From Staphylococcus borealis (GTDB lineage Bacteria > Bacillota > Bacilli > Staphylococcales > Staphylococcaceae), in assembly GCF_001224225.1 (NCBI RefSeq), contig NZ_CUEE01000013.1:1-45393 (forward strand): 45,393 nt of DNA. The letters are read 5' to 3'. The position numbers and the translations under genes are program-made. Shown here piece after piece: positions 33,835 through 43,937 of this stretch. The notes under the pieces are model-generated. The model saw only the letters and a program-made list of their open reading frames with translations. It was not told the DNA's origin and searched no databases. Numbering within the stretch: position 1 is the first letter of the stretch; each line of letters begins with the position of its first letter.

Positions 33835-35470
33835 CGTCAAAGTCCTCCCAATCAAAGTCCAAATTTTCTTCATCTAATGCCTCATCGTCTGTTATATTTT
33901 CATTTTTATCAAATGAAATAATATTATCTTTTTCTGAAATATCATGAATCTCTTTTTTATCGGCTTCTTTCCAACCTAAATCAATCCAATAATCGTAGCC
34001 ATTGTATAATTTGGTTTGAGTATCAAAGTTTGCTTGAATTAACTTTTTAATAACCTGAGAACTCACCTTTATTTCTTCATTAATAACTTTATTTAACTCG
34101 GATACTTTGATTCGTGATCCTGGTTTGATTTCTATAAGTTTTCTGAGTAAATTAATACTCGCTTTCTGATGTGCAGTATTTGCTGATTTACTAGAAACAA
34201 ATTCATATCCAAAATTTAACCAATCATGAGAAATTTAAGTAACACGATCATTTTGGAGGTACTCGATATCATTTTTTACAATTTGCTTATACACATACAT
34301 CAAGTAAAGAAAGATTTCTTTCTTTTCATCCTGTAACTTTTCAATTAAGTCGGGGTCAGCTTTTTCAACATAATATTCACATGGAATAACAGCAATTCTA
34401 CGCTCTAATGCTTTTGCGTGCTCAGATGGAAAGTTTAGTACAGCATTAGTATTAAAAATCAGTTTTAAATCTAATGTGACTTCTACTTGTGTCTGTCCCT
34501 TTCTATCAACATGGATAGGTTCAACTGAAAGTAACTTCTTAAAGTCATTTACTACCTTCTCATTGATTCTTGCCTCACCAATTTCATCACTTGCCATTAA
34601 TCGTTTCCCAATTAAGCTTTCTTTATCAAAGCGTCCACCAAGTTCGTTTAGCGTTTTTGATATAACGTCATTTTGATGAAAGAATGATTTCAACAACTTT
34701 ATATATACTGATTTTCCATTATTAGCAGCGCCATAGAGAATCAAACCTCTTCGTAGTTTGGTATTAGCAGTAAGCAGTATTGCTGTATGCTGTATCAGAA
34801 AGTGCTTTAAATCGGTATCAAAGTTAGCAAGCTCTAGCATGTATTTACTGAAGTGGTCAGGTATATTTTCATTTATAACATCACCTTTATCTATTTCTAT
34901 ATTCAAGCGTGTTTTAGGGAATATATCTATACAGTTTTTAACAACTTCAAATGTATTTAGATTAAACATGCTAGGACCGCAACCAATATACTGCTTATCC
35001 TCAATAAGCTCTTCTACATCTGTTGATTTTTGTAAGCCATTCACTATGTTTGTCAGAGTACTTAGTGAAGGTTTATAATCTATTAACAACACTTGTATCA
35101 TTTTAGATATCAACCCTTGTAATTCATCTTCATTTACCTTTTGCCAACCTATATCTTTGAAAATAAACAACTCTGAATCAAAACGCTTGATATGAAAAAT
35201 ACTTATCATCATTTCCACTAATATTGTGTCATTTGGCTTTTTTTGAATGCCAAAATAACTGTATATGTTAGGTCTATAGTCGACATCTTTAGGAATGTTA
35301 AGCTGTAGCTTATCGATAAGCTCGTTATACATCGTTATAGCTTGTTCAGACTTGTCTATTTCATCATCATTTCCAACACTAATGGTTAGGATAGCAATCA
35401 GACCTTGACGGTCGATTGCCTCCTTAGCCACACTTAATAGCTTAGATAACATTTGTAATATATGATTCAT
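33827..35470 (-). pseudogene. cch2: Cch2 replicative helicase with an in-frame stop
   Basis: Read through, this would be a 547-residue AAA+ type 3'-5' helicase, third gene of the CCPol-MP-Cch2 module of SCC. Walker A GAANNGKS is at residues 247-254, followed by LMASDEIGEARINEK and LIFNTNAV. Translation stops at a TAA (34235-34237) after residue 411 (QNDRVT). The same frame continues directly with ISHDWLNFGYEF, a winged-helix-like part (GSRIKVSELNKVINEEIKVS) and the acidic tail DFDWEDFDDE. The truncated protein keeps the ATPase but loses the C-terminal DNA-binding part. The start overlaps the MP stop (TAATG). Either the gene is inactivated or the window carries a sequencing error. Confidence 0.85.
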
Positions 35471-35838
35471 TATAATAATCCTCCATCTTCATTTAATGAT
35501 GCTACATCTTGTACATAGTAATTACCGTTAAAGCAACCTACATGGATTAAATGCTTTCTATCAATGTAAGGGTCATAATTCTCATGAGTGGAGCTATAAT
35601 TACTGTGACGTTTAAGCCAATCATTGATTGACAACTGCTTAGCTGTCTTTTGTGTTGAGATATTACGATTCACATATACGATCTGATTATTCACTTCAAT
35701 TTCATATGTGAATTGATGTTTCACATCACCTGAGAAATTTGTTTCTCTCACAGAATATAACGTAGCTACATATATATAATTTTCTTTGAGTGATGTACTA
35801 CTTGGTATTTGTAAACTTTGTCCTCTATCATTATTCAT
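35470..35838 (-). CDS. MP, primase partner of CCPol
   Basis: A 122-residue small protein between the polymerase and the helicase genes. In SCCmec the middle protein (MP) binds CCPol and lets it start DNA primers. IYVATLYSVRETNFSGDVKH and the beta-rich pattern suit a small beta-barrel fold. The ATG at 35838 follows GGAGGTGAGG, which lies inside the CCPol end (8-bp overlap). Identification rests on gene order and size together with the clear neighbours. Confidence 0.8.
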   Translation of the reverse strand: MNNDRGQSLQIPSSTSLKENYIYVATLYSVRETNFSGDVKHQFTYEIEVNNQIVYVNRNISTQKTAKQLSINDWLKRHSNYSSTHENYDPYIDRKHLIHVGCFNGNYYVQDVASLNEDGGLL

Positions 35839-36931
35839 GGCCCTCACCTCCCAGTTCTTCCACTGTCACATGTGCAAATTCATCATTGAACAACTGGTTA
35901 GCTGTACTTTTCATTAGCTGAGCAACATCACGTGCAGTTACTTTATCATCACATTCAATCATAATCGCATCGTGTATCGGCACTATAATCTTGAACGTCT
36001 TTTGTTCGCACTGTGCTTTGTACACTTCCAACAAAATGTGCTTGAAAATATAGCTCGCTACCGTTTGTACGTAAATTGCCATAATACTACTACCTTGAAA
36101 TGCGCTCATATCATGTTCAATGCCGTAGGGCATCGGCATGGTTTTATGCTCTTCGATTTGTTTCTTAAGTTCAATGACTTTTGTAAATTGGCTGACCGCA
36201 TCCAACCATTGCACTTCACTTACATATTGTTTCAACTTGAATTTAGGGCTATCGAAGTTGCCGCCAAATAGAAACGAACCAATAAATGCACGTTTAACAA
36301 ATACTCGTAGCTCATATGATAAGCCTAATTCACTTAGCAATGCGTCATACAGTCCGTCTTTCTGATTTAAAAAGTCAATCAGTTTTGAATCTTGAGTCAT
36401 GTACGCAACAACCGAAGGTTCAAATGAGTTGAAATCGATTGTATACACCTTCTTAAATTTTGAAGGTAAAATCGTATGTTGGACTGCTTTAGGTAAGCCT
36501 TGAAGATTAAAATTTTTAGTTGTAATTCGATGTGTTCGAGTACCAATCAACGATAATTGCGTATATAATCGATTCGAACCATTTAATGCCTGTTCTAACC
36601 TATCAAATAGGTTTTCGATCTTATCAGAATGTTCATCAGTCTTAGCTCTTTCAAGCATTGTTGCTTTGATATCGGGTAATTTATCGATATTAAGTTTAAT
36701 GGATTCTGATTCAATCTCTTCCTTTAATGCTTCCAATCCTTGATGTACTTCCACGTATTGATCTAATTTAGCTTGTTCACCAGCTAAAAGTGCATTATAT
36801 TTTTGATCTAACTGTTGGCTGAATTGTTGCTGCAATTGTTGAATGTCATCTTGGTTAGATGACTTGTCCATTAACCATTGCTGTGTTTTGTCACTTTGAG
36901 TCAATGACATCAGTTTGTCTCTTGTCTCCAT
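35831..36931 (-). CDS. CCPol, SCC A-family DNA polymerase
   Basis: A 366-residue A-family DNA polymerase of SCC elements. After an N-terminal coiled-coil part, motif A is IDFNSFEPSVVAY (Asp about 166), motif B is KRAFIGSFLFGGNF (Lys about 213) and motif C is VPIHDAIMIE (His-Asp about 320-321). No 3'-5' exonuclease domain is present. With MP it forms a primase-polymerase in SCCmec. It is first of a three-gene operon with overlapping starts (CCPol-MP-Cch2). AAGGAG precedes its ATG. Confidence 0.88.
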   Translation of the reverse strand: METRDKLMSLTQSDKTQQWLMDKSSNQDDIQQLQQQFSQQLDQKYNALLAGEQAKLDQYVEVHQGLEALKEEIESESIKLNIDKLPDIKATMLERAKTDEHSDKIENLFDRLEQALNGSNRLYTQLSLIGTRTHRITTKNFNLQGLPKAVQHTILPSKFKKVYTIDFNSFEPSVVAYMTQDSKLIDFLNQKDGLYDALLSELGLSYELRVFVKRAFIGSFLFGGNFDSPKFKLKQYVSEVQWLDAVSQFTKVIELKKQIEEHKTMPMPYGIEHDMSAFQGSSIMAIYVQTVASYIFKHILLEVYKAQCEQKTFKIIVPIHDAIMIECDDKVTARDVAQLMKSTANQLFNDEFAHVTVEELGGEGHE

Positions 36932-37061
36932 ATAAATCTGCTCCTTTATAGCAGAAAGTTGCGCGCTAACTTTTGCTTTAATTTTTTATTTGTCTTGGCC
37001 TCGACAATGTATAATTTATCAATATTATCCTAAGATGTAATTGAGTTATTAAAAAATCACC

Positions 37062-37118
37062 AAAAAAAATAAACCCAACAAACATTGATATAACAAGGTT
37101 TGTTGGGTTTATTTTTTT
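37062..37118. terminator. Terminator hairpin AATAAACCCAACAAAC
   Basis: AATAAACCCAACAAAC pairs perfectly with GTTTGTTGGGTTTATT across a 14-base loop, with A7 and T7 runs on the outer sides. On the minus strand it ends the 491-aa gene at 37158. The rest of 36932-37157 has no gene. Confidence 0.85.
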
Positions 37119-37157
37119 ATTTAAATTTATTCTTATGTTTAACTCTAAAAAACAATC

Positions 37158-38633
37158 TTAATCTTTTTTAGAACCAAATCTACGATTTTTAATTGCTTTT
37201 TTAAAGTCTTCTACGAAAGGTCCTACCATGAAATTATCAAAGCTGTAGCCAGACTCTTCTACCTTTGACAGTGTATTCAATGCCTGGGTTACAAAGTAGC
37301 TTCCTTGTTCTGTTATTTCGTTTCTCACTACCATTTGGGCATTTGAATAGTTTAACTTCACTTTCTCGTTACTTATATATCTGTCAATTTTAATAATTGC
37401 ATTATGTACATCTTCAATAGCATATCTTACGTAATCACTATTTATCTTATTAAAATATTTCGGATTAATGCTATATTTCATTAATTCACTTTCTAACCTC
37501 TCTAAATCAAACTTAGCTTGTAAAAAGAAATCTAAATAGCTCGGCTGTTTATTTGCACTCTTTATATTAGCTTCGATAATTTTTATTTTCTTAATAATAT
37601 TACTTTGATTCATTGTATGTAACCTATTCTTTTTGTAATATAAAATTCCAAAATTTTGAGAGCTACGTCTTAATGTACTATTATTCCAAAATTGTTGATT
37701 TTTATAAAATTCTGCTACGTCCCACTTTCTATTATTTTTAACTAATTCATGATCAATCAACTTAGATATACTTTTAATGGAATCTTTATGAATATTTTTT
37801 CTCAATTTGTTTTTCTTCTCTAAACTTTCGATAAAATTACTATCAGCTCTTTGTGAACGTTTTAGCATATCTGCAATTAACCAATCAAGCTCAGTATACT
37901 CTGTTTCCTCATAGTCCCATACATCTTTAATTAAGCTATCTAATGGCATTTCATTTTTCTCGTATAATAGGTGGTTTAATTCGTAATCCTTTTTGGGATA
38001 CTTACCTTCTTTTATTGCATTTGTGTATTCTTCTAATTCATTATTTTCTTTTATTTGGGTGTTTCTATGTTCTTTTGCCATAAATTGAAAAATCGTTTCA
38101 TCTATAGATTTTAATACTTCATTTTGTAGCTCAATTCTTTTATGTATGGACAAAGGTGTCATATATTGGTATAATTCTTGTTCCTTTTTATTAATTGATT
38201 CACCAATGCTTAACCATACTTTAGTATTTTGATATACGTCTTTCGTATGTATGTCTGCAATTAATCTTTTGTATTTAATTTCATTGATAGATTTCATTAA
38301 CTGATAAGTATATTCCATGTAACTAGATGAATTTATATTTTCAATCATCTCTTTTTTAGATTTTCCGTTTTGTTTAAAAGCTTTGGAATTTATATCCACT
38401 GGGTAATAGTCAATACTTTTTAGTAACACCTTTATTAATTCTTTTGCGACGCCATTAAATGTATATTGATTATTTTTATCTTGGCCTTTGTAATTGTGAA
38501 AAATTTTCATATCAATTTTAAAAAGCTTAGCAATAGTTTCCATTTTTTTATTAAACTTATGCGGAGTAAGTCCTAATTCTAATCGAATATCCTCTTTTGA
38601 GTATAGTTTTTTTACAATATCATTTGATGGCAT
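37158..38633 (-). CDS. Hypothetical 491-aa helical protein
   Basis: I do not recognise the family. The first 90 residues look like a small DNA-binding or adaptor part (YSKEDIRLELGLTPHKFNKK, a possible helix-turn-helix). The rest is long, charged and alpha-helical, with Tyr/Asn-rich loops (FYKNQQFWNNSTLRR). There is no signal peptide or membrane helix. AAAGGAGAG lies 6 nt before the ATG at 38633; an in-frame codon at 38657 is less likely. It is alone, has its own terminator, and lies between the CCPol operon and a decayed IS30 remnant, so it is SCC cargo. It could be a replication-linked regulator; that is speculation. Confidence 0.7.
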   Translation of the reverse strand: MPSNDIVKKLYSKEDIRLELGLTPHKFNKKMETIAKLFKIDMKIFHNYKGQDKNNQYTFNGVAKELIKVLLKSIDYYPVDINSKAFKQNGKSKKEMIENINSSSYMEYTYQLMKSINEIKYKRLIADIHTKDVYQNTKVWLSIGESINKKEQELYQYMTPLSIHKRIELQNEVLKSIDETIFQFMAKEHRNTQIKENNELEEYTNAIKEGKYPKKDYELNHLLYEKNEMPLDSLIKDVWDYEETEYTELDWLIADMLKRSQRADSNFIESLEKKNKLRKNIHKDSIKSISKLIDHELVKNNRKWDVAEFYKNQQFWNNSTLRRSSQNFGILYYKKNRLHTMNQSNIIKKIKIIEANIKSANKQPSYLDFFLQAKFDLERLESELMKYSINPKYFNKINSDYVRYAIEDVHNAIIKIDRYISNEKVKLNYSNAQMVVRNEITEQGSYFVTQALNTLSKVEESGYSFDNFMVGPFVEDFKKAIKNRRFGSKKD

Positions 38634-38740
38634 AGCATTCTCTCCTTTAATTAACATCTAATTCTTTTAAGTTTTTCACTTATATATACGAGTATAAAAT
38701 TTTCAAAGGCTAATTCAAGGAATTGGATGTTTTTATTCAT

Positions 38741-39190
38741 TTAATCAACTTTCATTGTCCCATTATTTATATATGCTGTAGCGCTACCACTACCAAATCT
38801 TAAATCTGGTAGTGCTTTTTTGTATAAATTCAATTTTTTTAGAGTAGCATCTCTTTCTGAAAGCCCAATAAACGCATACCTCATTCTACCATTATTTGTT
38901 TCGATACTTTCCGCTTGTTCAAATGATACTTCATAAGCTGAGACAACTGCATTATTAGCACCTGTATTGATACCAATAATATATTTTATGTATTTTATCT
39001 TTTCCTATTATCCAATTACCTAATATTCGCGACTTCAAGTTATTTCTATCACGTTTACTTTCATTAATAGGATACTCTTTACTTTCATCCTTATCTAATA
39101 GAAATACATCTCTGATTTTGACTGCTAAAATTAATTCATTCGTATTTATGTTTTCAAGATTAATTGAATCGTAGCCAATAATGGTGTCAG
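38741..39190 (-). pseudogene. Decayed hypothetical gene, frameshifted
   Basis: The minus strand encodes INLENINTNELILAVKIRDV and NNLKSRILGNWIIGKDKIHK in one phase. After about 38970 the continuation YIIGINTGANNAVVSAYEVS and ERDATLKKLNLYKKALPD ends at TAA 38741 in another phase. The pieces read as one former protein of about 140 residues broken by a small deletion. No start codon remains: the 5' side is joined to an IS30 transposase fragment. I do not know the family. Confidence 0.5.
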
Positions 39191-39518
39191 GTGTCCAGCC
39201 ATCGGCTACTTTTTCTCGAATATAAGCTGACTTATTTTCTGGAAGTACTATTCTATGTCTGCCACAATTTGATTTTCTTTGCCTATACTCTTGGTAATAT
39301 TCCACTGCAGTTATACCTGTCTTAAGTGCATTTATTACGTTATAAATTGTCTGTCTTGATCGTTTCAATCTCTTTGCGATTTCGTTTACCGAAAGATTTT
39401 GATGATAATATGATTCTATGAACGTGAGTTCATCCGTGTTAACCTCTTTTATTTGAATAAATATAGAAAAACTTGATACAATATACATCCAAAATATAGT
39501 TTGCGCTAATTTTATCAT
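39190..39518 (-). pseudogene. IS30-family transposase 5' fragment
   Basis: About the first 110 residues of an IS30-type transposase: FIESYYHQNLSVNEIAKRLK with a helix-turn-helix (RSRQTIYNVINALKTG), then SNCGRHRIVLPENKSAYIRE and DGWTPDTIIG. The DDE catalytic part is missing: after TIIG the frame enters an unrelated gene. The first residues up to about 39445 look like non-coding sequence read in frame. No inverted repeats are seen. Confidence 0.6.
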
Positions 39519-39568
39519 ATGTTTTAAAAAAAGCTGAATATAATTATAAAGTACAGTAAAGTTAAAAA

Positions 39569-39607
39569 CCCCCTTAAAAGTTAAATTTAATTCATCTTTT
39601 AAGGGGG
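39569..39607 (-). terminator. Terminator of the sorbitol operon
   Basis: CCCCCTTAAAAG (39569-39580) pairs with CTTTTAAGGGGG (39596-39607). On the minus strand it is followed by TTTTTAAC. It lies just beyond the EIIA gene, the last one of the operon. Confidence 0.85.
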
Positions 39608-39622
39608 GATATCTTATAAAAA

Positions 39623-39973
39623 CTATTTAATTTCTATTTTTGTGCCTTCTTCTATATTAGCAAGAGGCTTATCTTCTAAATATAATGTTCCAGATTGTTC
39701 AGCTTCTGTACTTCCATCAAACTTCAAAGTAATATGGCCTAAATCATTTAAATTTTTATTAACAGTAGAACCTACTTTTGTAATTTTATATTCGTTATCA
39801 TCTAGAAACAACATTTGTGATTCAGTTATTTCTCCGTCTATTTCATTTATATCAATTATATAGCAATAATCGACTAACTCATCAGGTGCATTATCACCAA
39901 ATAATATAACCATCTTTTCAGCTTCGAATGCTGTTGCATCTTTTCCTATACGTTTTATTTCTGTCTTGTACAT
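39623..39973 (-). CDS. srlB: Sorbitol/glucitol PTS EIIA component
   Basis: A 116-residue cytoplasmic phosphocarrier of the glucitol/sorbitol phosphotransferase family. Features are the start MYKTEIKRIGKDA, MVILFGDNAPDELVDYCYII, and a C-terminal beta-rich part (ITLKFDGSTEAEQSGTLYLE). It hands phosphate to the EIIB part of the neighbouring SrlE. It is the last gene of the minus-strand operon, 17 bp behind srlE, before a strong terminator. Confidence 0.9.
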   Translation of the reverse strand: MYKTEIKRIGKDATAFEAEKMVILFGDNAPDELVDYCYIIDINEIDGEITESQMLFLDDNEYKITKVGSTVNKNLNDLGHITLKFDGSTEAEQSGTLYLEDKPLANIEEGTKIEIK

Positions 39974-39990
39974 TATCTATACACTCCTTC

Positions 39991-41004
39991 TTATTTATAT
40001 AATCCAAAGCTTGCTAACCATGCTATAAATACACGCGGTACACCGTTTAAGAAACGTGAATACAATACAGATGGCACACCTACTTCTATTGTTTTCGTTT
40101 CTGCTTCTGCTAGTCCTAAACCTACTGGTATAAAATCAGCAGCATTTTGAGTATTGATTGCAAATAATGCTGGTAATGCTAAATTTGGTGGTATATTCCC
40201 TTTCCCAATTTCTACACCAATTAAGGTTCCTAATACTTGTCCAATTACACCGCCTGGACCTAATAATGGGCTTAAAAATGGTAGTGAGCATATGAATCCA
40301 ATTATAAGTAGACCCCAAATGTTACCCGCTAATGGCGACATAACCTTAGCAAATAAATCTCCTATTCCAGAGCCTTGGATAATACCGATTAACAATGCTA
40401 CAAATCCCATAAACGGTAAAATAGTGTGTAACATTGTATCCACCGCATCACGTGCCGCCTGATAAAAAGTATTAATCACTTTACCTGCTGCAAGACCGAT
40501 TTTCGTTAAGAAGGATTTATTTTCTTGTTCTGCTCTTGTTTCCATGATTTTTTTATCTCTAGTATAAGAAGCAGTTGCATCTTCTTTAGTTTTCTCAGTC
40601 AAAGCAGTTAATTCCGCTCTTTCACTGGAATTGCTTTCATCCACTGCACTAACTTGATTTACATCCACATTTGATACATAGATATCTTCTGTAATATGTT
40701 GTCTCAATGGCCCACTTTTACCTGTTGCCATAATATTCACAGTAGGAATACCCTTTTGAGGATAAATACCACATCTCAATGTCCCACCGCAATCTATAAC
40801 AGCAACCATAATTTCATCTTCAGGTACTGATGTTTCGAAACCATTTATAGGTGAGCCTCCAGTAATTTCACATATTTTATCTACTATTTCAGGTCTGTGG
40901 CCGCCTGTTACATACATAACTTTATCTTTCTTACCTTCTATTCCAATTTCTAAAGGACCTCCAAAGCCTCCTGAACCTTTAACAATTCTAGCCTTTTTAC
41001 TCAT
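39991..41004 (-). CDS. srlE: Sorbitol/glucitol PTS EIIB component with membrane domain
   Basis: A 337-residue protein. The N-terminal EIIB domain begins [20 protein letters not shown] and contains [18 protein letters not shown], with the likely phosphorylated cysteine. A charged linker follows (residues about 135-170), then a membrane part with several helices ([40 protein letters not shown]). It transports and phosphorylates sorbitol together with SrlA. ATG 41004 has GAGGTGAGG upstream. Length is normal for the family. Confidence 0.92.
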   Translation of the reverse strand: MSKKARIVKGSGGFGGPLEIGIEGKKDKVMYVTGGHRPEIVDKICEITGGSPINGFETSVPEDEIMVAVIDCGGTLRCGIYPQKGIPTVNIMATGKSGPLRQHITEDIYVSNVDVNQVSAVDESNSSERAELTALTEKTKEDATASYTRDKKIMETRAEQENKSFLTKIGLAAGKVINTFYQAARDAVDTMLHTILPFMGFVALLIGIIQGSGIGDLFAKVMSPLAGNIWGLLIIGFICSLPFLSPLLGPGGVIGQVLGTLIGVEIGKGNIPPNLALPALFAINTQNAADFIPVGLGLAEAETKTIEVGVPSVLYSRFLNGVPRVFIAWLASFGLYK

Positions 41005-41014
41005 ACGCCTCACC

Positions 41015-41566
41015 TCATCCTTCTAATTTTACTTTTGTACTTAATTTTACTTTTTGTTGTTTTTCTACATAACTAGTTGTAAAGTCAGTAACCCATCCGC
41101 CTATAAAGTTCATTACTAAACCAACAAGTAAATATCTTACTGCTAAATCTGTCATTGGTAATCCTAATTGTTGAACCCCATTAGCGATACCTAAGAATAT
41201 AAATAATTCCGCTGGATTAATGTGTGGGAATAAGCCGTTGCTTGTATGTGCGAATTGCGCTGCTGATGCAAAATAACTTGGCTTATATTTCTCAGGCATA
41301 AATCTTCCTAGAGAGTGAACCATGGGATTGGCTAACATAAATGATCCTAAAAATGGTAATACTAAATATCTTAATAATGGATTTTTAGATGATTTTTGTG
41401 CAATTATATTAATTCTTTTTTCACCTATTAATTGAATTAATGTGTTCATCGCAATTAATAACATCAATACTAAAGGTACAATTGTTGTCATCCAGTCTAT
41501 AAATGTATCTGCACCTGTTTGAAATAGATTGATAAACCCTTCAGCTAACTTAACTATGAAGTCCAT
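41015..41566 (-). CDS. srlA: Sorbitol/glucitol PTS EIIC component
   Basis: A 183-residue membrane protein with about four helices. [40 protein letters not shown] and [14 protein letters not shown] are family features. It forms the sugar channel with the membrane part of SrlE, which follows 10 bp downstream. Its start overlaps the end of the GutM gene by 13 bp. Confidence 0.92.
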   Translation of the reverse strand: MDFIVKLAEGFINLFQTGADTFIDWMTTIVPLVLMLLIAMNTLIQLIGEKRINIIAQKSSKNPLLRYLVLPFLGSFMLANPMVHSLGRFMPEKYKPSYFASAAQFAHTSNGLFPHINPAELFIFLGIANGVQQLGLPMTDLAVRYLLVGLVMNFIGGWVTDFTTSYVEKQQKVKLSTKVKLEG

Positions 41567-42024
41567 GTTGATTTACTCCCTTCTTTTTTAAACATTCTAT
41601 TTATTTTTTTAACAGCTTTAATCATTGGTGAAGGTATTTTTTCAATTTCTCCTCCAGATTTAATAACATTAAATGTGTGTTGGGCGTCTAAGATAGCTTT
41701 TATTAATAATTTATTGTACTTTATTAAATCAGTATCTCTTAATTTATGAATTTTATAACCTTCTAAACCTTTTAATTTCTTGAATTTAGAAAATACTGTG
41801 ACACCTTGCATATAACGAGCATCTTCTATTTCATTACGCTTATTAATTTGGAGTAGCACTAATGTTCCTGATTTAAAAATAGCTGGTCTTCTCCCTATAG
41901 CCACACGTCCATTTTCTCGTAATTCTGTATAATGTTTAGTGAAGTTTTTTATTTGAAGCCAACCTAACAAGTATTGAATTACAAATCCAACAGCTAATAT
42001 GACAATTAACATGATAAAAAACAT
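41554..42024 (-). CDS. srlM: GutM-family sorbitol operon activator
   Basis: A 156-residue protein with one N-terminal membrane helix (IMLIVILAVGFVIQYLLGWL) and a cytoplasmic part beginning FTKHYTELRENGRVAIGRRP. This is the GutM family, accessory activators of glucitol operons. GAGGG lies before the ATG, inside the end of the upstream regulator gene. It is coupled to srlA. Confidence 0.88.
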   Translation of the reverse strand: MFFIMLIVILAVGFVIQYLLGWLQIKNFTKHYTELRENGRVAIGRRPAIFKSGTLVLLQINKRNEIEDARYMQGVTVFSKFKKLKGLEGYKIHKLRDTDLIKYNKLLIKAILDAQHTFNVIKSGGEIEKIPSPMIKAVKKINRMFKKEGSKSTWTS

Positions 42025-42026
42025 AG

Positions 42027-43910
42027 CTAAACCCTCATTTCATTATTTAGTATATGTGCAAGCGCAATGTAATCCGTATCTTTACATATTTGATTTATAA
42101 TATAACTATTGGTCGTAATAGCTAAAATTTCTTCATATAACCGGATTAACACCGCTTCATTCACTTCTGCTTCTGGTGTCGCAACGAGCACAACTAGTTT
42201 TACCTTTTCACAATCTTGTAGTGGCTGATTAATAATTGCTAATTTCAGCCATATTCCATGAAAAAGGTGACTCGTATGTGGAAATCCTAAACATCCTGTT
42301 ATCGTTGTTTTATGCTCTTCTCTCTCTAAAATTCTCGAAATAAAAGAATGATCAACTCTATTCTCACTAATCAACTCATTTGATAAACAAGCAATTACTT
42401 CTTCATATGTCATACTTTCATCAATATGAAAAACATCTTGTTCAGTTAGAAAATCCACTATAATACTTTGATTAAATAGCTTTTTATTTCTTACGTCTTT
42501 GTAAATCATAAATTGTTCGATTTTAAGTTTTAGTGCTTGTTCATCTAAAATGTTGTCTATATAAATAATTCTGTTAAACAATCGATTGATTTTAATAGTT
42601 GATACCGTTAAGTCATAATTGTCAATTTGAAAGTGATTTAACTCATTTTCGTTAATTGCATCTATCATTATTTGATTGCCAAATATTTTTTGTAATTGAA
42701 TTTTCATTAATTTCACACTACTCAAACCTTGATCAGTAATAAATGCGATTGAATGAATTTCTTTAAATTTTTGTTCTAATTGCTGTAAATAAACACTGAA
42801 ATAAACGGATAAGAATCCGAGTTCATTTAAAGGCACTTTAATGTTGATTTCTTTTTCAATATTAGTCGCTAACACTTTAGACAGTTCATATGCAAATGGA
42901 TACTTATTCTCAACTTCATCGATAAAATCATTTTGTATACGAATATCGAATATCAGTCTATTGATAAGATATTTAATATGAAGTTGTATATCCGAACTAA
43001 ACAATTCAACATCGATTTTGATATTGTAATAAAAATCAATATCATCTATCGTTTGTTGAATAATACGATTCAAAATAGATTGATCGTCTTCTGAAATAAT
43101 TTCATCTAACAATGACGCTCTTCTACCAATAATTTGAAAAACCATTTGCAAAATTTCTAAATCCGGAAATGTTACGGAGTATTGATGACTTAAATATTCT
43201 CTAATTTCGCTTAAAGCTATAAAATCTTCAGACTCAAATACGCTTTCATCGATTTGTACTCTTTGTTGTATTTCATAACCATTTTTAATTCTAGACAAAA
43301 CAACTTTAGTAGCGGTAATGAGACGGTTAAAAGTTGCATTATCTAAATTATATTGTGCTTTCGTATTATTGAGAACTGTGTATATAGCATCCGGCAAGGC
43401 GTAAGAACTATATTTTCTATTGAATAGTTCTATCAATACTTTTCTTACTTCCAATTCATTACCTTCTACACGTAAACCAACATTTTGTGTACCTCTAATA
43501 TTCACTCTATATTCTTCTAATTCATTTTTAATTTCATTTATATAATTATTAACTACACTTTTGCTCAGAAATAAATCTTCTGCTATATCATCTATCGTAC
43601 AAACTCCGTGGTAAAGCAAATAATGAAATATATTTTCTCTACGTTCCTCTATTTCATCTAAATTATTATAAATTTGAAACTCTAAATCTTTTATTAACTT
43701 AAAAAATTTTGTTTCATACGTTACTATCATTGAAAGAGTTTTATTTTGCTTAAATATACTAATAGCGCCTTCAAAATATGTTTGAAGTTGATTAATGTAA
43801 TTCGTTAAAGTTCTTTGGGAGATAGAAAGTTTATGGGAAAGTTTATCAATTGAGATATTTTGTTTTTTAAGCGTTTCAATAATTAATAAATGCTTTTTAT
43901 TTAATATCAA
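42027..43910 (-). CDS. srlR: PRD-containing sorbitol operon regulator (GutR/BglG type)
   Basis: A 627-residue activator with an N-terminal helix-turn-helix (LSHKLSISQRTLTNYINQLQ), a second winged helix (CTIDDIAEDLFLSKSVVNNY), two PRD domains in the middle (for example NELGFLSVYFSVYLQQLEQK), an EIIB-like part and a C-terminal EIIA-like domain (GCLGFPHTSHLFHGIWLKLA). PTS-dependent phosphorylation of PRD histidines probably sets its activity. The start is TTG with AAAGGAGG about 9 nt upstream. It stands second in the operon, between srlD and srlM, so it controls its own transcription. Confidence 0.85.
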   Translation of the reverse strand: MILNKKHLLIIETLKKQNISIDKLSHKLSISQRTLTNYINQLQTYFEGAISIFKQNKTLSMIVTYETKFFKLIKDLEFQIYNNLDEIEERRENIFHYLLYHGVCTIDDIAEDLFLSKSVVNNYINEIKNELEEYRVNIRGTQNVGLRVEGNELEVRKVLIELFNRKYSSYALPDAIYTVLNNTKAQYNLDNATFNRLITATKVVLSRIKNGYEIQQRVQIDESVFESEDFIALSEIREYLSHQYSVTFPDLEILQMVFQIIGRRASLLDEIISEDDQSILNRIIQQTIDDIDFYYNIKIDVELFSSDIQLHIKYLINRLIFDIRIQNDFIDEVENKYPFAYELSKVLATNIEKEINIKVPLNELGFLSVYFSVYLQQLEQKFKEIHSIAFITDQGLSSVKLMKIQLQKIFGNQIMIDAINENELNHFQIDNYDLTVSTIKINRLFNRIIYIDNILDEQALKLKIEQFMIYKDVRNKKLFNQSIIVDFLTEQDVFHIDESMTYEEVIACLSNELISENRVDHSFISRILEREEHKTTITGCLGFPHTSHLFHGIWLKLAIINQPLQDCEKVKLVVLVATPEAEVNEAVLIRLYEEILAITTNSYIINQICKDTDYIALAHILNNEMRV

Positions 43911-43937
43911 TACCTTCCCTCCTTTCTCTATTTTAAG

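Noticed and set aside
34476..35078. Plus-strand frames opposite cch2
   Set aside because: They mirror a conserved helicase gene and lack start signals.
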